DNA of 64,000 nucleotides, from NCBI RefSeq assembly GCF_021166585.1, contig NZ_JAJOZE010000001.1:266062-330061 (forward strand), in the 5' to 3' direction. The notes below the pieces were generated by a model. It saw nothing but the letters and a program-made list of their open reading frames with translations, searched no databases and had not been told where the DNA came from. This document shows positions 44,849 through 55,926 of the stretch, piece after piece (positions within the stretch are counted from its first letter, which is position 1; each line of letters begins with the position of its first letter). The DNA is from Metabacillus kandeliae. GTDB taxonomy: Bacteria > Bacillota > Bacilli > Bacillales > Bacillaceae. The position numbers and the translations under genes are program-made.

Positions 44849-46519
44849 ATGAGTTGGACTGGAATCGCGCTTTTTGTGCAATTGTTTTTCGGGATTGTGA
44901 TCGGCCTGTATTTTTGGAATTTGCTTAAAAATCAGCGCTCACAAAAAGTCTCAATTGATAGAGAATCAAAAAAGGAAATGGAACAGCTGCGGAAAATGAG
45001 ATCCATTAAGCTTTCAGAGCCGCTTGCCGAAAGAGTGAGACCAAAAAGTTTTGCAGATATAGTCGGGCAGGAAGACGGCATTAAGGCGCTGAGGGCAGCA
45101 CTTTGCGGGCCCAATCCCCAGCATGTGATCGTTTACGGACCGCCTGGAGTAGGGAAAACAGCTGCTGCACGGCTGGTTCTTGAGGAAGCAAAGAAAAATT
45201 TCAAGTCGCCTTTTCGAAAAGACGCTGTTTTTGTAGAACTTGATGCAACAACAGCCCGATTTGATGAAAGAGGAATCGCTGATCCTTTAATCGGCTCTGT
45301 GCACGACCCGATTTACCAGGGAGCAGGAGCTATGGGACAGGCAGGCATTCCGCAGCCAAAGCAGGGGGCTGTCACACATGCACATGGCGGAGTGCTTTTC
45401 ATTGATGAAATTGGTGAGCTTCATTCCATCCAGATGAATAAGCTGCTAAAGGTGCTTGAGGACCGGAAAGTGTTTTTGGAGAGTGCTTATTATAATGAAG
45501 AAAATACGATCATTCCCTCCCACATTCACGATATTTTTCAAAATGGCCTCCCGGCTGACTTTCGCTTAATCGGGGCCACAACAAGAACGCCGAATGAAAT
45601 TCCGCCAGCCATCAGATCAAGATGTGTAGAGGTTTTTTTCAGAGAGCTTGAGCAGGAAGAGCTTTCTAGAGTGGCAGAAAAAGCAGTTGCGAAAATGAAT
45701 ATGACAGCAGGCAAGGCAAGTATTGAGCGCCTGACAAGCTATTGCCGGAACGGAAGAGAAGCTGTTAACATGATCCAGATTGCGGCCGGAATTGCCTTAA
45801 CAGAGGAACGCAGTGAATTAACAGTAGAAGATATTGAGTGGGTTGTCCAGTCAAGCCAGCTGACACCGCGCTATGAAAGGAAAATTTCTCCTCTTCCTGC
45901 TGTCGGTCTTGTAAACGGACTTGCTGTTAATGGCCCGAATACAGGCTCACTGCTTGAGATCGAAGTTTCCGTAATTCCATCCAAAAACGGAACTGTTAAC
46001 ATTACCGGAATTGTGGAAGAAGAAAGCATTGGAGACAGAAGCAAGTCTATCCGGAGAAAAAGCATGGCAAAAGGATCTGTTGAAAATGTTATTACTGTTT
46101 TGCGGTCTATGGGAATTCATGCAGCTGATTTTGATATTCATGTGAATTTTCCAGGCGGCATTCCAGTTGACGGCCCATCAGCAGGCATTGCGATGGCATG
46201 CGGCATATTTTCAGCGATCCATAAGCTGCCGATTGACAACACTGTTGCCATGACTGGCGAAATCGGTATTCATGGCCATGTAAAGCCAATTGGAGGCGTT
46301 GTGCCGAAGATTAAAGCGGCAAAGCTTGCCGGTGCTAAAAAGGTCATTGTCCCGGCTGAAAATATGCAGAGCATTCTCTCAGATATTCCAGGCGTTACAA
46401 TAATACCTGTTGAGCATCTGCAGGAGGTGTTTGATGCGGCATTGGTTGGGGCTCCAACAGAAAATGCGGGTCAGATTCTTCCGAAAGGAACCGTTTTTCC
46501 AAAGCAGGAATCGGTTTAA
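44849..46519 (+). CDS. lonB: ATP-dependent protease LonB (membrane-anchored)
   Basis: A Lon-type protease with an N-terminal membrane helix (about residues 5-25, GIALFVQLFFGIVIGLYFW) in place of the LonA substrate domain. Walker [16 protein letters not shown] (about 97), Walker B GGVLFIDEIGELHSIQMNKL, then the protease domain with catalytic Ser in DGPSAGIAMACG (about 443) and Lys in IGGVVPKIKAAKLAG (about 485). In B. subtilis LonB is made in the forespore. At 556 residues it matches (552). The ATG follows AGGAGGGA. It sits between clpX and lonA as usual. Confidence 0.96.
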   Translation: MSWTGIALFVQLFFGIVIGLYFWNLLKNQRSQKVSIDRESKKEMEQLRKMRSIKLSEPLAERVRPKSFADIVGQEDGIKALRAALCGPNPQHVIVYGPPGVGKTAAARLVLEEAKKNFKSPFRKDAVFVELDATTARFDERGIADPLIGSVHDPIYQGAGAMGQAGIPQPKQGAVTHAHGGVLFIDEIGELHSIQMNKLLKVLEDRKVFLESAYYNEENTIIPSHIHDIFQNGLPADFRLIGATTRTPNEIPPAIRSRCVEVFFRELEQEELSRVAEKAVAKMNMTAGKASIERLTSYCRNGREAVNMIQIAAGIALTEERSELTVEDIEWVVQSSQLTPRYERKISPLPAVGLVNGLAVNGPNTGSLLEIEVSVIPSKNGTVNITGIVEEESIGDRSKSIRRKSMAKGSVENVITVLRSMGIHAADFDIHVNFPGGIPVDGPSAGIAMACGIFSAIHKLPIDNTVAMTGEIGIHGHVKPIGGVVPKIKAAKLAGAKKVIVPAENMQSILSDIPGVTIIPVEHLQEVFDAALVGAPTENAGQILPKGTVFPKQESV

Positions 46520-46540
46520 CCCTAGAAATGGCTATGTTAA

Positions 46541-46672
46541 AGAAGAATGTTGATAGGCGGGAGACCTGCGAGAGCAGCGGGACAGGTGAGATTCTAAGCA
46601 GGCGCTATGGCACCGGGAAAGCTCACCGTCCTTCACGCGGAAAGCGGACGTCTGAATACTGCAATCAACAAA
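46541..46672 (+). repeat. Interspersed structured repeat, copy 3 (degenerate)
   Basis: GTTGATAGGCGGGAGACC, AGCGGGACAGGTGAGA, ACGCGGAAAGCGGACGTCTGAA and GCAATCAACA are recognisable, but the middle is diverged. The frames in 46528-46834 are translations of this repeat and are not accepted as genes. Confidence 0.65.
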
Positions 46673-46913
46673 GAAAAGCCTTGTTTTTGGCGCTATGCCC
46701 AAAACGGGGCTTTTTCTCTGGCGTTTGCCATATACATTAACCATATTCCTCTTTTTCTTTCAGCTTCTAAAAGGGTATACTACCTACATAGCCCGCGAAA
46801 CATTGAAATAGACACTATCTGGAGAATAAGATAGAATTGTACAAGGTATCTTGGAAAAGGCATAACTATAGGTATCAGCAGATTCAACAAGAATGTTTTG
46901 GAGGTGTACTGGG

Positions 46914-49235
46914 ATGGCGAATGAGAATCAAATTACCGTTCCCCTCCTACCGTTAAGAGGCTTGTTGGTTTATCCGACAATGGTGCTTCATCTTGATGTA
47001 GGACGAGAAAAATCAGTTCAGGCTTTGGAAAAAGCTATGATAAATGATCACACAATTTTTTTGACAACCCAAAAGGAAATTTCCATAGATGAGCCAAAGG
47101 AAGAAGACATTTATGCCATTGGCACCTATACAAAAATCAAACAGATGCTGAAGCTTCCAAATGGCACAATCCGTGTTTTGGTGGAGGGACTTCAAAGAGG
47201 AAAAATTGAAGCATTTACAGAAGAGGAAGAAGCCTACTCTGTTACCATATCCACCTTTTCGGATGAGCCTGGAAAGGACGCCGAGAATGACGCTCTTATG
47301 CGGACGCTGCTTGAATACTTTGAACAATATATTAAGCTGTCAAAGAAAATTTCAGCTGAAACTTATGCCACAGTAGCAGACATAGATGAACCGGGCCGTC
47401 TCGCGGATATTATCGCATCGCATCTTCCGCTTAAACTGAAGGAAAAGCAGGATATTTTAGAAACGCTTGATGTGAAAGAGCGCCTGAACAAGGTTATTGA
47501 TATTATTCATAATGAAAGAGAAGTTCTTCAGCTTGAGAAAAAAATCGGGCAAAGAGTAAAGCGGTCGATGGAACGGACGCAAAAGGAGTATTATCTCCGC
47601 GAACAGATGAAAGCGATCCAGAAAGAGCTTGGAGATAAGGAAGGCAAAACGGGCGAGGTTTCAACGCTTGCCGAAAAAATTGAAGAAGCCCAGATGCCTG
47701 AGCATGTGAAAGCTGCTGCACTGAAGGAGCTTGACCGGTATGAAAAGGTTCCGGCAAGCTCAGCGGAAAGCGCCGTGATCCGCAACTATATTGATTGGCT
47801 GATCGCTCTGCCCTGGGTGAAGGCAACAGAGGACCGGCTTGATCTGAATGTGGCAGAAGACATATTGGAAAAAGAGCATCACGGTCTTGAAAAAGTGAAA
47901 GAGCGCGTGCTTGAATACCTTGCCGTGCAAAAGCTCACCAATTCCTTGAAAGGGCCGATCCTATGCCTTGCGGGACCCCCAGGGGTAGGGAAAACCTCTC
48001 TTGCCAAATCGATTGCAAAGTCCCTAAACCGGAATTTTGTTCGCGTATCCCTTGGCGGAGTTCGCGATGAATCAGAAATCAGAGGCCACCGCCGCACATA
48101 TGTCGGTGCTATGCCTGGGCGCATTATTCAAGGACTGAAAAAAGCAGGCAGTGTTAATCCGGTCTTTTTGCTTGATGAAATTGATAAAATGTCCAACGAT
48201 TTCAGAGGCGACCCTTCCTCAGCATTGCTTGAGGTTTTGGATCCAGAGCAAAACAGCAATTTCAGCGATCACTTTATTGAAGAAACGTATGACCTGTCAA
48301 AGGTCATGTTCATCGCTACAGCAAACAATCTGGCAACGATTCCCGGACCGCTCCGGGACAGAATGGAAATTATTACGATAGCTGGCTATACAGAGCTTGA
48401 GAAAATTCATATTGCCAAGGATCATCTGCTTCCAAAACAGCTCGAAGCACACGGCCTTAGAAAATCGAACCTGCAGATCAAAGATTCAGCCATACAGAAT
48501 ATCATCCGCTACTATACAAGAGAAGCCGGTGTGAGAGCGCTTGAGCGCCAGCTTGCTGCCATTTGCAGAAAAGCGGCAAAGCTGATTGTCGGCGAAAGCA
48601 AAAAGAAAATCATTGTTACCGATAAAAATCTATCCGTTTATCTTGGCAAGGAAGTTTTCCGCTACGGCCAGGCTGAGCTTGAAGATCAGGTCGGCGTCGC
48701 AACAGGACTAGCATACACGACAGTCGGAGGAGATACGCTTTCCATCGAAGTGTCCCTGTCACCGGGAAAAGGGAAGCTGATTCTGACAGGAAAGCTCGGC
48801 GATGTGATGAAGGAATCTGCACAGGCTGCCTTCAGCTTCATCCGCTCCAAAGCAAAGGAGCTTCACATTGATCCGGATTTTTATGAAAAAAACGATATTC
48901 ACATCCACGTTCCGGAGGGAGCTGTACCGAAGGATGGTCCTTCAGCAGGCATTACAATGGCCACTGCTTTGATCTCAGCACTGACAGGAAAACCGGTTAG
49001 GAAAGAAGTGGGCATGACAGGAGAGATTACGCTTCGAGGCAGAGTGCTTCCGATCGGCGGATTAAAGGAAAAATCCCTCAGCGCCCACAGGGCAGGACTG
49101 AAAACCATCATTCTGCCGAAAGACAACGAAAAAGATTTGGAAGATATTCCGCCAAGTGTGAGAGAAGAATTAACGTTCATTCCCGTCTCACATCTAGACG
49201 AAGTGCTAAAGCACGCATTGACAGGAGAAGCATAA
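46914..49235 (+). CDS. lonA: ATP-dependent protease LonA
   Basis: Cytosolic AAA+ serine protease that removes abnormal and regulatory proteins. The N-terminal LON substrate domain ([19 protein letters not shown]) runs to about residue 210, a coiled region follows ([20 protein letters not shown]), then Walker [15 protein letters not shown] (about 353), Walker [11 protein letters not shown] and the protease domain with Ser in [12 protein letters not shown] (about 677) and Lys in [14 protein letters not shown]. 773 residues against 774 in B. subtilis. The ATG at 46914 is 9 bases after GGAGG. The stop overlaps the ysxC start by one base. Confidence 0.97.
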   Translation: MANENQITVPLLPLRGLLVYPTMVLHLDVGREKSVQALEKAMINDHTIFLTTQKEISIDEPKEEDIYAIGTYTKIKQMLKLPNGTIRVLVEGLQRGKIEAFTEEEEAYSVTISTFSDEPGKDAENDALMRTLLEYFEQYIKLSKKISAETYATVADIDEPGRLADIIASHLPLKLKEKQDILETLDVKERLNKVIDIIHNEREVLQLEKKIGQRVKRSMERTQKEYYLREQMKAIQKELGDKEGKTGEVSTLAEKIEEAQMPEHVKAAALKELDRYEKVPASSAESAVIRNYIDWLIALPWVKATEDRLDLNVAEDILEKEHHGLEKVKERVLEYLAVQKLTNSLKGPILCLAGPPGVGKTSLAKSIAKSLNRNFVRVSLGGVRDESEIRGHRRTYVGAMPGRIIQGLKKAGSVNPVFLLDEIDKMSNDFRGDPSSALLEVLDPEQNSNFSDHFIEETYDLSKVMFIATANNLATIPGPLRDRMEIITIAGYTELEKIHIAKDHLLPKQLEAHGLRKSNLQIKDSAIQNIIRYYTREAGVRALERQLAAICRKAAKLIVGESKKKIIVTDKNLSVYLGKEVFRYGQAELEDQVGVATGLAYTTVGGDTLSIEVSLSPGKGKLILTGKLGDVMKESAQAAFSFIRSKAKELHIDPDFYEKNDIHIHVPEGAVPKDGPSAGITMATALISALTGKPVRKEVGMTGEITLRGRVLPIGGLKEKSLSAHRAGLKTIILPKDNEKDLEDIPPSVREELTFIPVSHLDEVLKHALTGEA

Positions 49236-49843
49236 TGAAAGTAACAAGTTCAGAGATTGTGATCAGTGCCGTAAAACCTGAGCAGTATCCGGAGGGAGAC
49301 CTTCCGGAAATTGCTCTTGCCGGCAGATCAAACGTTGGAAAATCTTCCTTTATCAATAAAATGATTAACAGGAAGAGCCTTGCCAGAACCTCTTCAAAAC
49401 CAGGGAAAACACAAACGCTGAATTTTTATATTATTAATGAAGCGCTGCATTTTGTGGATGTACCCGGCTATGGATACGCGAAAGTGTCTAAATCAGAAAG
49501 AGATGCCTGGGGAAGAATGATTGAAACGTACCTTACAGGGAGAAGACAGCTTGCAGCTGTTGTTCAGCTCGTTGATTTAAGGCATCCGCCTTCCAAAGAC
49601 GATATTTTGATGTATGGCTTTATTAAACACTATGATTTGCCTGTCATCATTGTCGCCACAAAAGCAGACAAGATTCCAAAAGGAAAATGGCAGAAGCACT
49701 TAAAGGTGATTAAAGAAGACCTTCAAGTAGAAAAAGGCGACAAGCTTGTCCTTTTTTCATCGGAAACAGGTCTTGGGAAAGATGAAGCCTGGAATGAAAT
49801 TCACATGGCTATAGAGGCACACGGGCAGCAAAGTGAAGCCTAA
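49235..49843 (+). CDS. ysxC: Ribosome assembly GTPase YsxC (EngB/YihA)
   Basis: An essential TRAFAC GTPase needed for assembly of the 50S ribosomal subunit. G1 [14 protein letters not shown] (about 29-42), G2 [19 protein letters not shown]3 [13 protein letters not shown]4 ATKADK and G5-like LFSSETGLG are visible. 202 residues, as usual (195 in B. subtilis). The TAATG overlap with lonA indicates one transcript. Confidence 0.96.
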   Translation: MKVTSSEIVISAVKPEQYPEGDLPEIALAGRSNVGKSSFINKMINRKSLARTSSKPGKTQTLNFYIINEALHFVDVPGYGYAKVSKSERDAWGRMIETYLTGRRQLAAVVQLVDLRHPPSKDDILMYGFIKHYDLPVIIVATKADKIPKGKWQKHLKVIKEDLQVEKGDKLVLFSSETGLGKDEAWNEIHMAIEAHGQQSEA

Positions 49844-49860
49844 TCTAATATGCATATAAA

Positions 49861-49908
49861 AAGAACAGCACCGTCTTCTTTACAGAGGACTGGTGCTGTT
49901 CTTTTATT
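49861..49908 (+). terminator. lonA-ysxC terminator
   Basis: AAGAACAGCACC (49861-49872) pairs with GGTGCTGTTCTT (49892-49903), then TTAT. It is partly extended by the AAAA before it. Confidence 0.85.
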
Positions 49909-49920
49909 TTTGGCTCTGTT

Positions 49921-50074
49921 AAATTTGACTTTTGATTTACGTTTCAGGCGTCCGCTTTCCGCGGGCAGTGCGGGAGCCTCCTCGTCGCTTCGCTCCTGCG
50001 GGGTCTCCCGTCACTTGCACTCCCGCAGGAGTCTCCCGCCTGCCACTGCAATCAACAGGTGCTTATAAATCAAC
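49921..50074 (-). repeat. Interspersed structured repeat, copy 4 (inverted)
   Basis: The reverse-oriented full-length copy: TTTCAGGCGTCCGCTTTCCG, GCGGGAGCCTCCTCGTCGCT, TCCTGCGGGGTCTCCCGTCA, TCCCGCAGGAGTCTCCCGCC and ATCAACAGGTGC. It matches copy 2 nearly base for base in the centre. It lies between ysxC and ysxD. Confidence 0.85.
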
Positions 50075-50093
50075 ATTCTCCTTTAAGCATAGC

Positions 50094-50576
50094 CTATTTT
50101 TTCCGCCAAAGCCAGAGCGCGCCGGCAATCAGCAGAAGGACAGGCCAGAAATTTTGAACGGTGTCCATCCCTTTTTGAATTTGTCCTGCTGATTTGAAAA
50201 TCTGGTTCGTAAAATGCAGGAACAGCCCGACAGCTAAAACCAGCAGGCCTTGAAAATAGCCGCTTTTGGTTTTCATTGCATGAATTGTCAGGCTGATGCC
50301 AATAATGAGAGTGATAGCTGCTGGATCATCAGGCCAAAAAGAATACTTGTCTGCAAGGTGAAAATGAAGACCGAGCCCGAATAGTATAATGCCGGGAATC
50401 CAGTAGGAATCAATTTTCTCAATCGCAGCCTGCAGGAGGAACAGCAGGCCGAACAGGGCGAGAAGCGTCTGCCAGCTGTTCTGCTCAGGAAAAAGCTGTA
50501 TGTGCATTTTCTGAAGCAGAAAATAAGCGCCGATTCCGAGCAGAAAGTATGCAGGAAAAACACCAGGTTTCTTCAT
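50094..50576 (-). CDS. ysxD: Membrane protein, YsxD position
   Basis: The 160-residue protein has five or six hydrophobic segments (YFLLGIGAYFLLQKM, TLLALFGLLFLLQAAI, YWIPGIILFGLGLHFHLAD, AAITLIIGISLTIHAM, GYFQGLLVLAVGLFLHF, FWPVLLLIAGALWLWRKK). It resembles the LiaI/LiaF-type transmembrane region (DUF5668-like). The gene sits between ysxC and hemA, where B. subtilis has ysxD of similar size; the assignment rests on that. Reading frame and ribosome site (GAGGTG) are clear. The function is unknown. Confidence 0.78.
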   Translation of the reverse strand: MKKPGVFPAYFLLGIGAYFLLQKMHIQLFPEQNSWQTLLALFGLLFLLQAAIEKIDSYWIPGIILFGLGLHFHLADKYSFWPDDPAAITLIIGISLTIHAMKTKSGYFQGLLVLAVGLFLHFTNQIFKSAGQIQKGMDTVQNFWPVLLLIAGALWLWRKK

Positions 50577-50718
50577 TCTTTCACCTCAAACGTTATGTAA
50601 TACGATCTGCTTGCACACCTTCGCCCGTTTTTGGTACGCTAAACCTTGGACAAAGGCACGAGAATAAAAGGTTTGTTTGTTGTTCACATTTTTTCAGAAA
50701 TAAGCCTTTCCTATCATG

Positions 50719-50733
50719 TTATAATATAAATAC
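50719..50733 (+). promoter_or_regulatory. Possible PerR-like operator and -10 box of hemA
   Basis: TATAAT at 50720-50725 is a likely -10 box, although no good -35 box is seen. The overlapping TTATAATATAAATA resembles a PerR box (TTATAATNATTATAA) in 10 or 11 of 15 positions. B. subtilis hemA is PerR-regulated, so the site is plausible but weak. Confidence 0.3.
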
Positions 50734-50765
50734 TGAATTATGTAAATGGGGGGTACTAGAAGAAA

Positions 50766-52112
50766 ATGCACGTTCTTACAGTTGGTTTAAATCATAAAAC
50801 GGCCCCTGTCGAAATTCGAGAAAAGCTTAGCTTTAATCCCGATGAGATCGGGGATGCAATGAAAACATTAAAAACGCAGAAAAGCGTTTTAGAAAATATA
50901 ATTGTCTCCACATGCAACAGAACGGAAATTTATGCTGTGGTTGACCAGCTTCATACAGGCAGATATTATTTAAAAGCCTTTTTGGCAGATTGGTTTCAGC
51001 TTCCAATGGAGGAATTTTCGCCGTTTCTTTCTTTCTTTGAAAACGATGGAGCCGTTGAGCATCTGTTCCGGGTGGCATGCGGTCTTGACTCTATGATTCT
51101 TGGCGAGACGCAGATCCTCGGACAGGTCCGCACAAGCTTTATGCTTGGACAGGAGCTTGATACAACAGGCACTGTGCTGAATCATTTGATGAAGGAAGCT
51201 GTGACCCTTGCGAAAAAAGGCCACAGCGAAACAGACATCGGCTCAAATGCTGTATCTGTCAGCTACGCAGCTGTAGAGCTTGCAAAAAAAATCTTCGGCG
51301 ATCTTCACGGCCGCAGCGTGCTGATTCTCGGCGCAGGAAAAATGGGCGAGCTTGCTGCAAAAAATCTTCACGGAAGCGGTGCCTGCCGCGTAACGGTTAT
51401 GAACAGAACATACGAAAAAGCGAACATGCTTGCAGCCAAGTTTTCAGGCGAAGCGAGGCATATGGATGAACTCTCAGCAGCCCTTGCTGAAGCTGATATT
51501 GTGATCAGCAGCACAGGTTCAAAGGATTATGTCATTACGAAAAAGATGATGGCGAATATTGAGCGTGAGCGAAAAGGCCGTCCGCTGTTTATGGTTGATA
51601 TTGCTGTGCCGCGCGACTTGGATCCTGAACTGGAACAGCTTGAGAGCATTTTCCTATATGATATTGACGATCTTGAAGGTATCGTTCAAGCCAACCTGCA
51701 GGAGCGCAAAGCAGCAGCTGATGAAATCGGCATTATGGTTGAAGCAGAAATTGTAGCTTTTAATGAGTGGCTCAGAACGCTTGGCGTTGTACCCGTCATT
51801 TCCGCTCTCCGCCAAAAAGCTCTTGGCATTCAGGCTCAGACAATGGAAAGCATTGAAAGAAAAATGCCGAACCTGACTGAGCGGGAGAAAAAAGTGCTGA
51901 ATAAGCATACGAAAAGCATCATTAACCAGCTGCTGAAGGATCCGATCCTGAAAGTGAAAGAGCTTGCTGCTGAGCCGGATGCGGAAGAAACGCTTGCCTT
52001 ATTTAAAAAGATTTTTGATATTGAAGAAGAAACAGAGCAGCAGAAAAAGCGGGAAGCCCAAGCTTCCATCACAGCTGACGCGGTTAAAGCCCATGTTCCT
52101 GTCCAGTCATAA
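50766..52112 (+). CDS. hemA: Glutamyl-tRNA reductase
   Basis: Reduces glutamyl-tRNA to glutamate-1-semialdehyde with NADPH, the first committed step of haem synthesis in bacteria using the C5 route. The catalytic Cys50 lies in [49 protein letters not shown], the NADPH-binding [16 protein letters not shown] and the C-terminal dimerisation helices ([20 protein letters not shown]) complete it. 448 residues. The ribosome site is GGGGGGT. First gene of hemAXCDBL. Confidence 0.97.
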   Translation: MHVLTVGLNHKTAPVEIREKLSFNPDEIGDAMKTLKTQKSVLENIIVSTCNRTEIYAVVDQLHTGRYYLKAFLADWFQLPMEEFSPFLSFFENDGAVEHLFRVACGLDSMILGETQILGQVRTSFMLGQELDTTGTVLNHLMKEAVTLAKKGHSETDIGSNAVSVSYAAVELAKKIFGDLHGRSVLILGAGKMGELAAKNLHGSGACRVTVMNRTYEKANMLAAKFSGEARHMDELSAALAEADIVISSTGSKDYVITKKMMANIERERKGRPLFMVDIAVPRDLDPELEQLESIFLYDIDDLEGIVQANLQERKAAADEIGIMVEAEIVAFNEWLRTLGVVPVISALRQKALGIQAQTMESIERKMPNLTEREKKVLNKHTKSIINQLLKDPILKVKELAAEPDAEETLALFKKIFDIEEETEQQKKREAQASITADAVKAHVPVQS

Positions 52113-52129
52113 GAGAAGGGAATTATTTT

Positions 52130-52960
52130 ATGATTGAGATGAACTTATCAAGGCTGAACGAGCTGGCCGTCATACTATACGCGGTCAGTGTCCTCTTTTA
52201 TTTTATAGATTTTCTTCATAACAACCGGAAGGCGAATCGGAGCGCCTTCTGGTTGCTTTCTATTGTTTGGCTGCTGCAAACAATTTTTTTATTTACCGAG
52301 ATGATTCTTACAGGAAAATTTCCTGTCTTGAACATTGTGGAAGGGCTTTATTTTTACACGTGGGTGCTCATTACCTTTTCTCTTCTGCTGAACAGGTTTT
52401 TAAGAGTGGATTTTATTTTGTTTTTCACCAATTTAATTGGATTTTTAATGATGGCGATTCATACGTTCGCTTTGACGCAGAACCAGCCTGGCGCTTTGAG
52501 TGATCAGCTTATATCCGAGCTTTCGATCATTCATATTGCGATGGCAATTATCTCGTATGGCGCCTTTTCCATCAGCTTTGTTTTTTCCGTCCTGTACCTG
52601 CTTCAGTATGATCTGCTGAAAAAGAAAAAATGGGGCAAGCGGCTGCTCAGGATCGAGGATTTATCAAAGCTTGACCGGAACGCTTACCTGCTGAATGTGA
52701 TAGCTGTTCCCATGCTTCTTTTAAGTCTCATACTCGGATCGGTTTGGGCGTATACAAAGCTCGATAATTTTCACTGGTATGATGCAAAGGTGCTCGGCTC
52801 CTTTGCGGTTCTCATTGTGTACAGCTTTTATTTATATAATAAAATTGTAAAAGATTTGCAGGGCAGATCGATTGCTCTATGGAATGCAGCAGCCTTTTTA
52901 GTTCTGCTGATCAACTTTTTCCTGTTTGGCAGTTTATCCAGATTTCACTGGTTTTCATAA
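52130..52960 (+). CDS. hemX: HemX, cytochrome assembly (CcsA-like) membrane protein
   Basis: This is an integral membrane protein with about eight helices, similar to the CcsA/CcmC family that handles haem at the outer face. In B. subtilis HemX negatively affects the amount of HemA. The 276 residues equal the B. subtilis length. Seen are SVLFYFIDFLHNNRKANRSA, LLSIVWLLQTIFLFTEM, EGLYFYTWVLITFSLLLNRF and SVWAYTKLDNFHWYDAKVLG with aromatic and His residues typical of the family. It starts 17 bases after hemA. Confidence 0.94.
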   Translation: MIEMNLSRLNELAVILYAVSVLFYFIDFLHNNRKANRSAFWLLSIVWLLQTIFLFTEMILTGKFPVLNIVEGLYFYTWVLITFSLLLNRFLRVDFILFFTNLIGFLMMAIHTFALTQNQPGALSDQLISELSIIHIAMAIISYGAFSISFVFSVLYLLQYDLLKKKKWGKRLLRIEDLSKLDRNAYLLNVIAVPMLLLSLILGSVWAYTKLDNFHWYDAKVLGSFAVLIVYSFYLYNKIVKDLQGRSIALWNAAAFLVLLINFFLFGSLSRFHWFS

Positions 52961-52988
52961 CAAAGGCTAAGTTAAAGAAAAGTGATGA

Positions 52989-53153
52989 TTAATTTTTACA
53001 CACCTGTTGATTGGAGTGGCAGGCGGGAAACTCCTGCGGGAGCAGCGGGACAGGTGAGACCCCGGAGGCGCTAAGGCGCCGAGGAGGCTCAGCGCCCGCC
53101 CCGCGGAAAGGGGACGCCTGAAACGGAAATCAACAGACAAATTTTACAGAGCC
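52989..53153 (+). repeat. Interspersed structured repeat, copy 5, inside the hem operon
   Basis: Best-preserved ends: CACCTGTTGATTGGAG on the left and GGAAATCAACAGACAA on the right, giving the inverted pair CTGTTGATT/AATCAACAG. The centre differs from copy 2 (AGCGGGACAGGTGAGACCCC, GGCGCTAAGGCGCCGAGGAG). It lies in the hemX-hemC gap, within the transcript, so its RNA would fold in the hem mRNA. Confidence 0.88.
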
Positions 53154-53211
53154 TAACAGTAAGCCAAGATAGAATATAAGCCTGCAAAGGACAGGCGCCG
53201 GAGGGTCATTT

Positions 53212-54144
53212 ATGAGAAAAATCACAGTAGGTTCAAGGAGAAGCAAGCTTGCCATTACCCAGACAAAGTGGGTCATCAGCCAATTGAAAAAAGCGGGAGT
53301 GCCTTTTGATTTTGAAATAAAAGAAATCGTGACAAAAGGAGATAAGATTCTCGATGTGACGCTTTCAAAGGTCGGCGGAAAAGGGCTTTTTGTGAAAGAA
53401 ATTGAACAGGCTCTTTTAAATGGCGAAATTGATATGGCAGTACATAGCATGAAGGATATGCCTGCGGCACTGCCAGAGGGTTTAACGATTGGATGTATTC
53501 CGGTGAGAGAAGACCACAGGGATGTGCTGATTTCTAAAAGCGGCAAGAAGCTTGATGAGCTCCCGAAAGGCTCTGTTATTGGAACAAGCAGCCTGAGAAG
53601 AAGCTCACAGCTTCTAGCTTTAAGACCGGATCTTGAAATCAAGTGGATCAGAGGAAATATTGATACGAGAATTGAAAAGCTGAAAAATGACGAATATGAT
53701 GCAATTATTCTGGCTGCTGCAGGATTGTCACGTATGGGATGGAGCAAGGAGATAGTGACGGAATTTTTAGATCCGTCCATTTGTCTGCCGGCGGTCGGCC
53801 AGGGAGCATTATCAATCGAATGCCGCCGAGAGGACCTTGAACTCCTGGAAGCCCTGAAACGCATTCATGACGATGAAACAGGACGTGCTGTTGAAGCTGA
53901 GAGAGTGTATTTAAATAGAATGAACGGAAGCTGCCAGGTGCCGATTGCCGGCTATGCCTTTATTGAGGACGGTACGCTGTCCATGAGCGCACTCGTTGCA
54001 TCGCCTGACGGCAAAGAAGTGTATAAAGCTGCAACTAGAGGAGACAAGCCTGAAGAGCTTGGAGCATCTCTATCAGCAGAGCTTTCGGCTAAAGGAGCCA
54101 AAGCACTGATTGAAAGGGTCAGGGAAGAACTGGATCAATCATGA
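53212..54144 (+). CDS. hemC: Hydroxymethylbilane synthase
   Basis: Polymerises four porphobilinogens into hydroxymethylbilane using a dipyrromethane cofactor. The cofactor-binding Cys is in [13 protein letters not shown] (about 241). [48 protein letters not shown] and [12 protein letters not shown] are the family signature. 310 residues. GGAGGG before the ATG. The last bases overlap hemD. Confidence 0.97.
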   Translation: MRKITVGSRRSKLAITQTKWVISQLKKAGVPFDFEIKEIVTKGDKILDVTLSKVGGKGLFVKEIEQALLNGEIDMAVHSMKDMPAALPEGLTIGCIPVREDHRDVLISKSGKKLDELPKGSVIGTSSLRRSSQLLALRPDLEIKWIRGNIDTRIEKLKNDEYDAIILAAAGLSRMGWSKEIVTEFLDPSICLPAVGQGALSIECRREDLELLEALKRIHDDETGRAVEAERVYLNRMNGSCQVPIAGYAFIEDGTLSMSALVASPDGKEVYKAATRGDKPEELGASLSAELSAKGAKALIERVREELDQS

Positions 54145-54938
54145 TGCCCGAAAAGCCGCTTTCAGGCAAAACCGTTCTGTTTACGAGAGCACGGGAACAG
54201 GCTCTTCCGTTTGCAGAGCAGGCAGAACAAATGGGAGCAGAAACAGCGGTCATTCCACTGCTCGCTTTTTCTCCTTCAGGGAATGCTGCTGAGATTCAGA
54301 AGGTGCTTGAAGAGCTTCCAGATTACAAATGGATTGTGTTTACAAGCGCTAACGGAGTAAAGTACTTTTTCTCTCATTTTAAAAAGAGTGATTCCATCCC
54401 GCATCATGTGAAGGTTGCTGCCGTTGGCATGAAAACAGCGAAGAAGCTGCAGGAGTACAGCGTTAGAACAGATCTTCTGCCTGAAGAATACACAGCAGAG
54501 GGTCTTTCCGAGTCCATGATAAAGGAGCTCAGAAGCGGAGAGAAAGTGCTTATTATCAGAGGCAGCAGGTCCAGAGAAGTGCTGACAGCTGAATTGAAAG
54601 CAAAAGGATTTTCTGTAACAGAGTGCATGGTATACAATACAATTGTGAAAAAAGAAGCAAAGCTTGAGCTTTTTGAGACAATCAGCAGAAAGCCTTTTGA
54701 TTATATTACTCTTGCAAGCCCTTCAGCTGTTGACGGCTTTATGAATGCTGTGAAAGAAAACAGCCAGGAAGAGCAATGCAAAAACACGCATTTTGTCTGC
54801 ATCGGCCCAATTACCGCAGAAGCTTTGAAGGAATATGGCCTGAACGCCCTCGTGCCTGAGCGCTATACAATGGAAGATATGCTTGAGAAAATGGCAGAAC
54901 ATGCGTCACTTACAGAGGAGGAACAAACATGGAATTAA
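54141..54938 (+). CDS. hemD: Uroporphyrinogen-III synthase
   Basis: Closes hydroxymethylbilane into uroporphyrinogen III. The family is weakly conserved; recognisable parts are [12 protein letters not shown] near the N-terminus, [44 protein letters not shown] and [11 protein letters not shown], then [15 protein letters not shown]. 265 residues. It overlaps hemC and, at its 3' end, hemB by 10 bases. Confidence 0.94.
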   Translation: MMPEKPLSGKTVLFTRAREQALPFAEQAEQMGAETAVIPLLAFSPSGNAAEIQKVLEELPDYKWIVFTSANGVKYFFSHFKKSDSIPHHVKVAAVGMKTAKKLQEYSVRTDLLPEEYTAEGLSESMIKELRSGEKVLIIRGSRSREVLTAELKAKGFSVTECMVYNTIVKKEAKLELFETISRKPFDYITLASPSAVDGFMNAVKENSQEEQCKNTHFVCIGPITAEALKEYGLNALVPERYTMEDMLEKMAEHASLTEEEQTWN

Positions 54939-55906
54939 AATTCAACCGCCACCGCAGATTAAGAGTAAATGAAAGCATGCGCGCCCTTGTAAGAGAAACA
55001 CATCTGGACGCGGAAGATTTCGTCTATCCGATCTTTGTACTGGAAGGTGAGAAAAAAAGAAATCCCGTCCAGTCGATGCCGGGCGTTTTTCAGGTTTCTC
55101 TTGATTACCTGAATGATGAAATGCAGGAGCTGACAGATCTCGGCATTAAATCAGTAATGGTTTTCGGTGTGCCTGATCATAAGGATGCTGTCGGATCTGA
55201 AGCTTACCATGACCATGGAATTGTTCAAAAAGCGATATCACAAATTAAAGAAACCTTCCCAGAGCTTGTTGTCATTGCGGATACCTGCCTTTGCCAATAC
55301 ACAGACCATGGCCATTGCGGGATCGTGGAAAACGGCAAAATCCTGAATGACCCGACATTGGATCTTTTGGCAAGAACGGCTGTCAGCCAGGCGAAAGCAG
55401 GGGCAGATATTATTGCCCCATCCAACATGATGGACGGGTTTGTTGCAGCGATCCGCCATGGACTTGATGAAAACGGATTTGAAGACGTGCCTGTCATGTC
55501 GTATGCTGTAAAATATGCGAGTGCCTTCTACGGCCCATTCAGAGAAGCTGCCCACAGCACTCCGATGTTCGGCGACCGCAAAACCTATCAAATGGATTAT
55601 GCGAACCGGATGGAAGCGATGAGGGAAGCCCATTCAGATCTTGAAGAAGGAGCAGATTTCCTAATTGTGAAACCCGCGCTATCTTATCTTGATATCATTC
55701 GCGATGTAAAAAACAATTTGAATGTCCCGGTCGTTGCCTACAATGTGAGCGGGGAGTACTCCATGATTAAAGCAGCCGCACAAAATGGCTGGATTGATGA
55801 AAAGAGCCTTGTGCTTGAAATGTTTATCGGAATGAAGCGTGCTGGAGCAGACATGATAATTACGTACTTTGCGAAAGATGCTGCACGCTGGCTGAAAGAA
55901 CAATAA
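54929..55906 (+). CDS. hemB: Porphobilinogen synthase (delta-aminolevulinic acid dehydratase)
   Basis: Joins two aminolevulinates to porphobilinogen. The zinc-type cysteines lie in [14 protein letters not shown], and catalytic lysines in [15 protein letters not shown] and [33 protein letters not shown] and GVFQVS are the N-terminal signature. 325 residues. It starts 10 bases inside hemD behind GAGGAGG. Confidence 0.97.
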   Translation: MELKFNRHRRLRVNESMRALVRETHLDAEDFVYPIFVLEGEKKRNPVQSMPGVFQVSLDYLNDEMQELTDLGIKSVMVFGVPDHKDAVGSEAYHDHGIVQKAISQIKETFPELVVIADTCLCQYTDHGHCGIVENGKILNDPTLDLLARTAVSQAKAGADIIAPSNMMDGFVAAIRHGLDENGFEDVPVMSYAVKYASAFYGPFREAAHSTPMFGDRKTYQMDYANRMEAMREAHSDLEEGADFLIVKPALSYLDIIRDVKNNLNVPVVAYNVSGEYSMIKAAAQNGWIDEKSLVLEMFIGMKRAGADMIITYFAKDAARWLKEQ

Positions 55907-55926
55907 TCTGCAAAGGGGCGCTTAAG

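Noticed and set aside
46528-46834. Short frames between lonB and lonA
   Set aside because: They fall on the degenerate repeat copy and have no ribosome site or conserved sequence.
49850-50192. Short frames between ysxC and ysxD
   Set aside because: They span a terminator and the inverted repeat copy.
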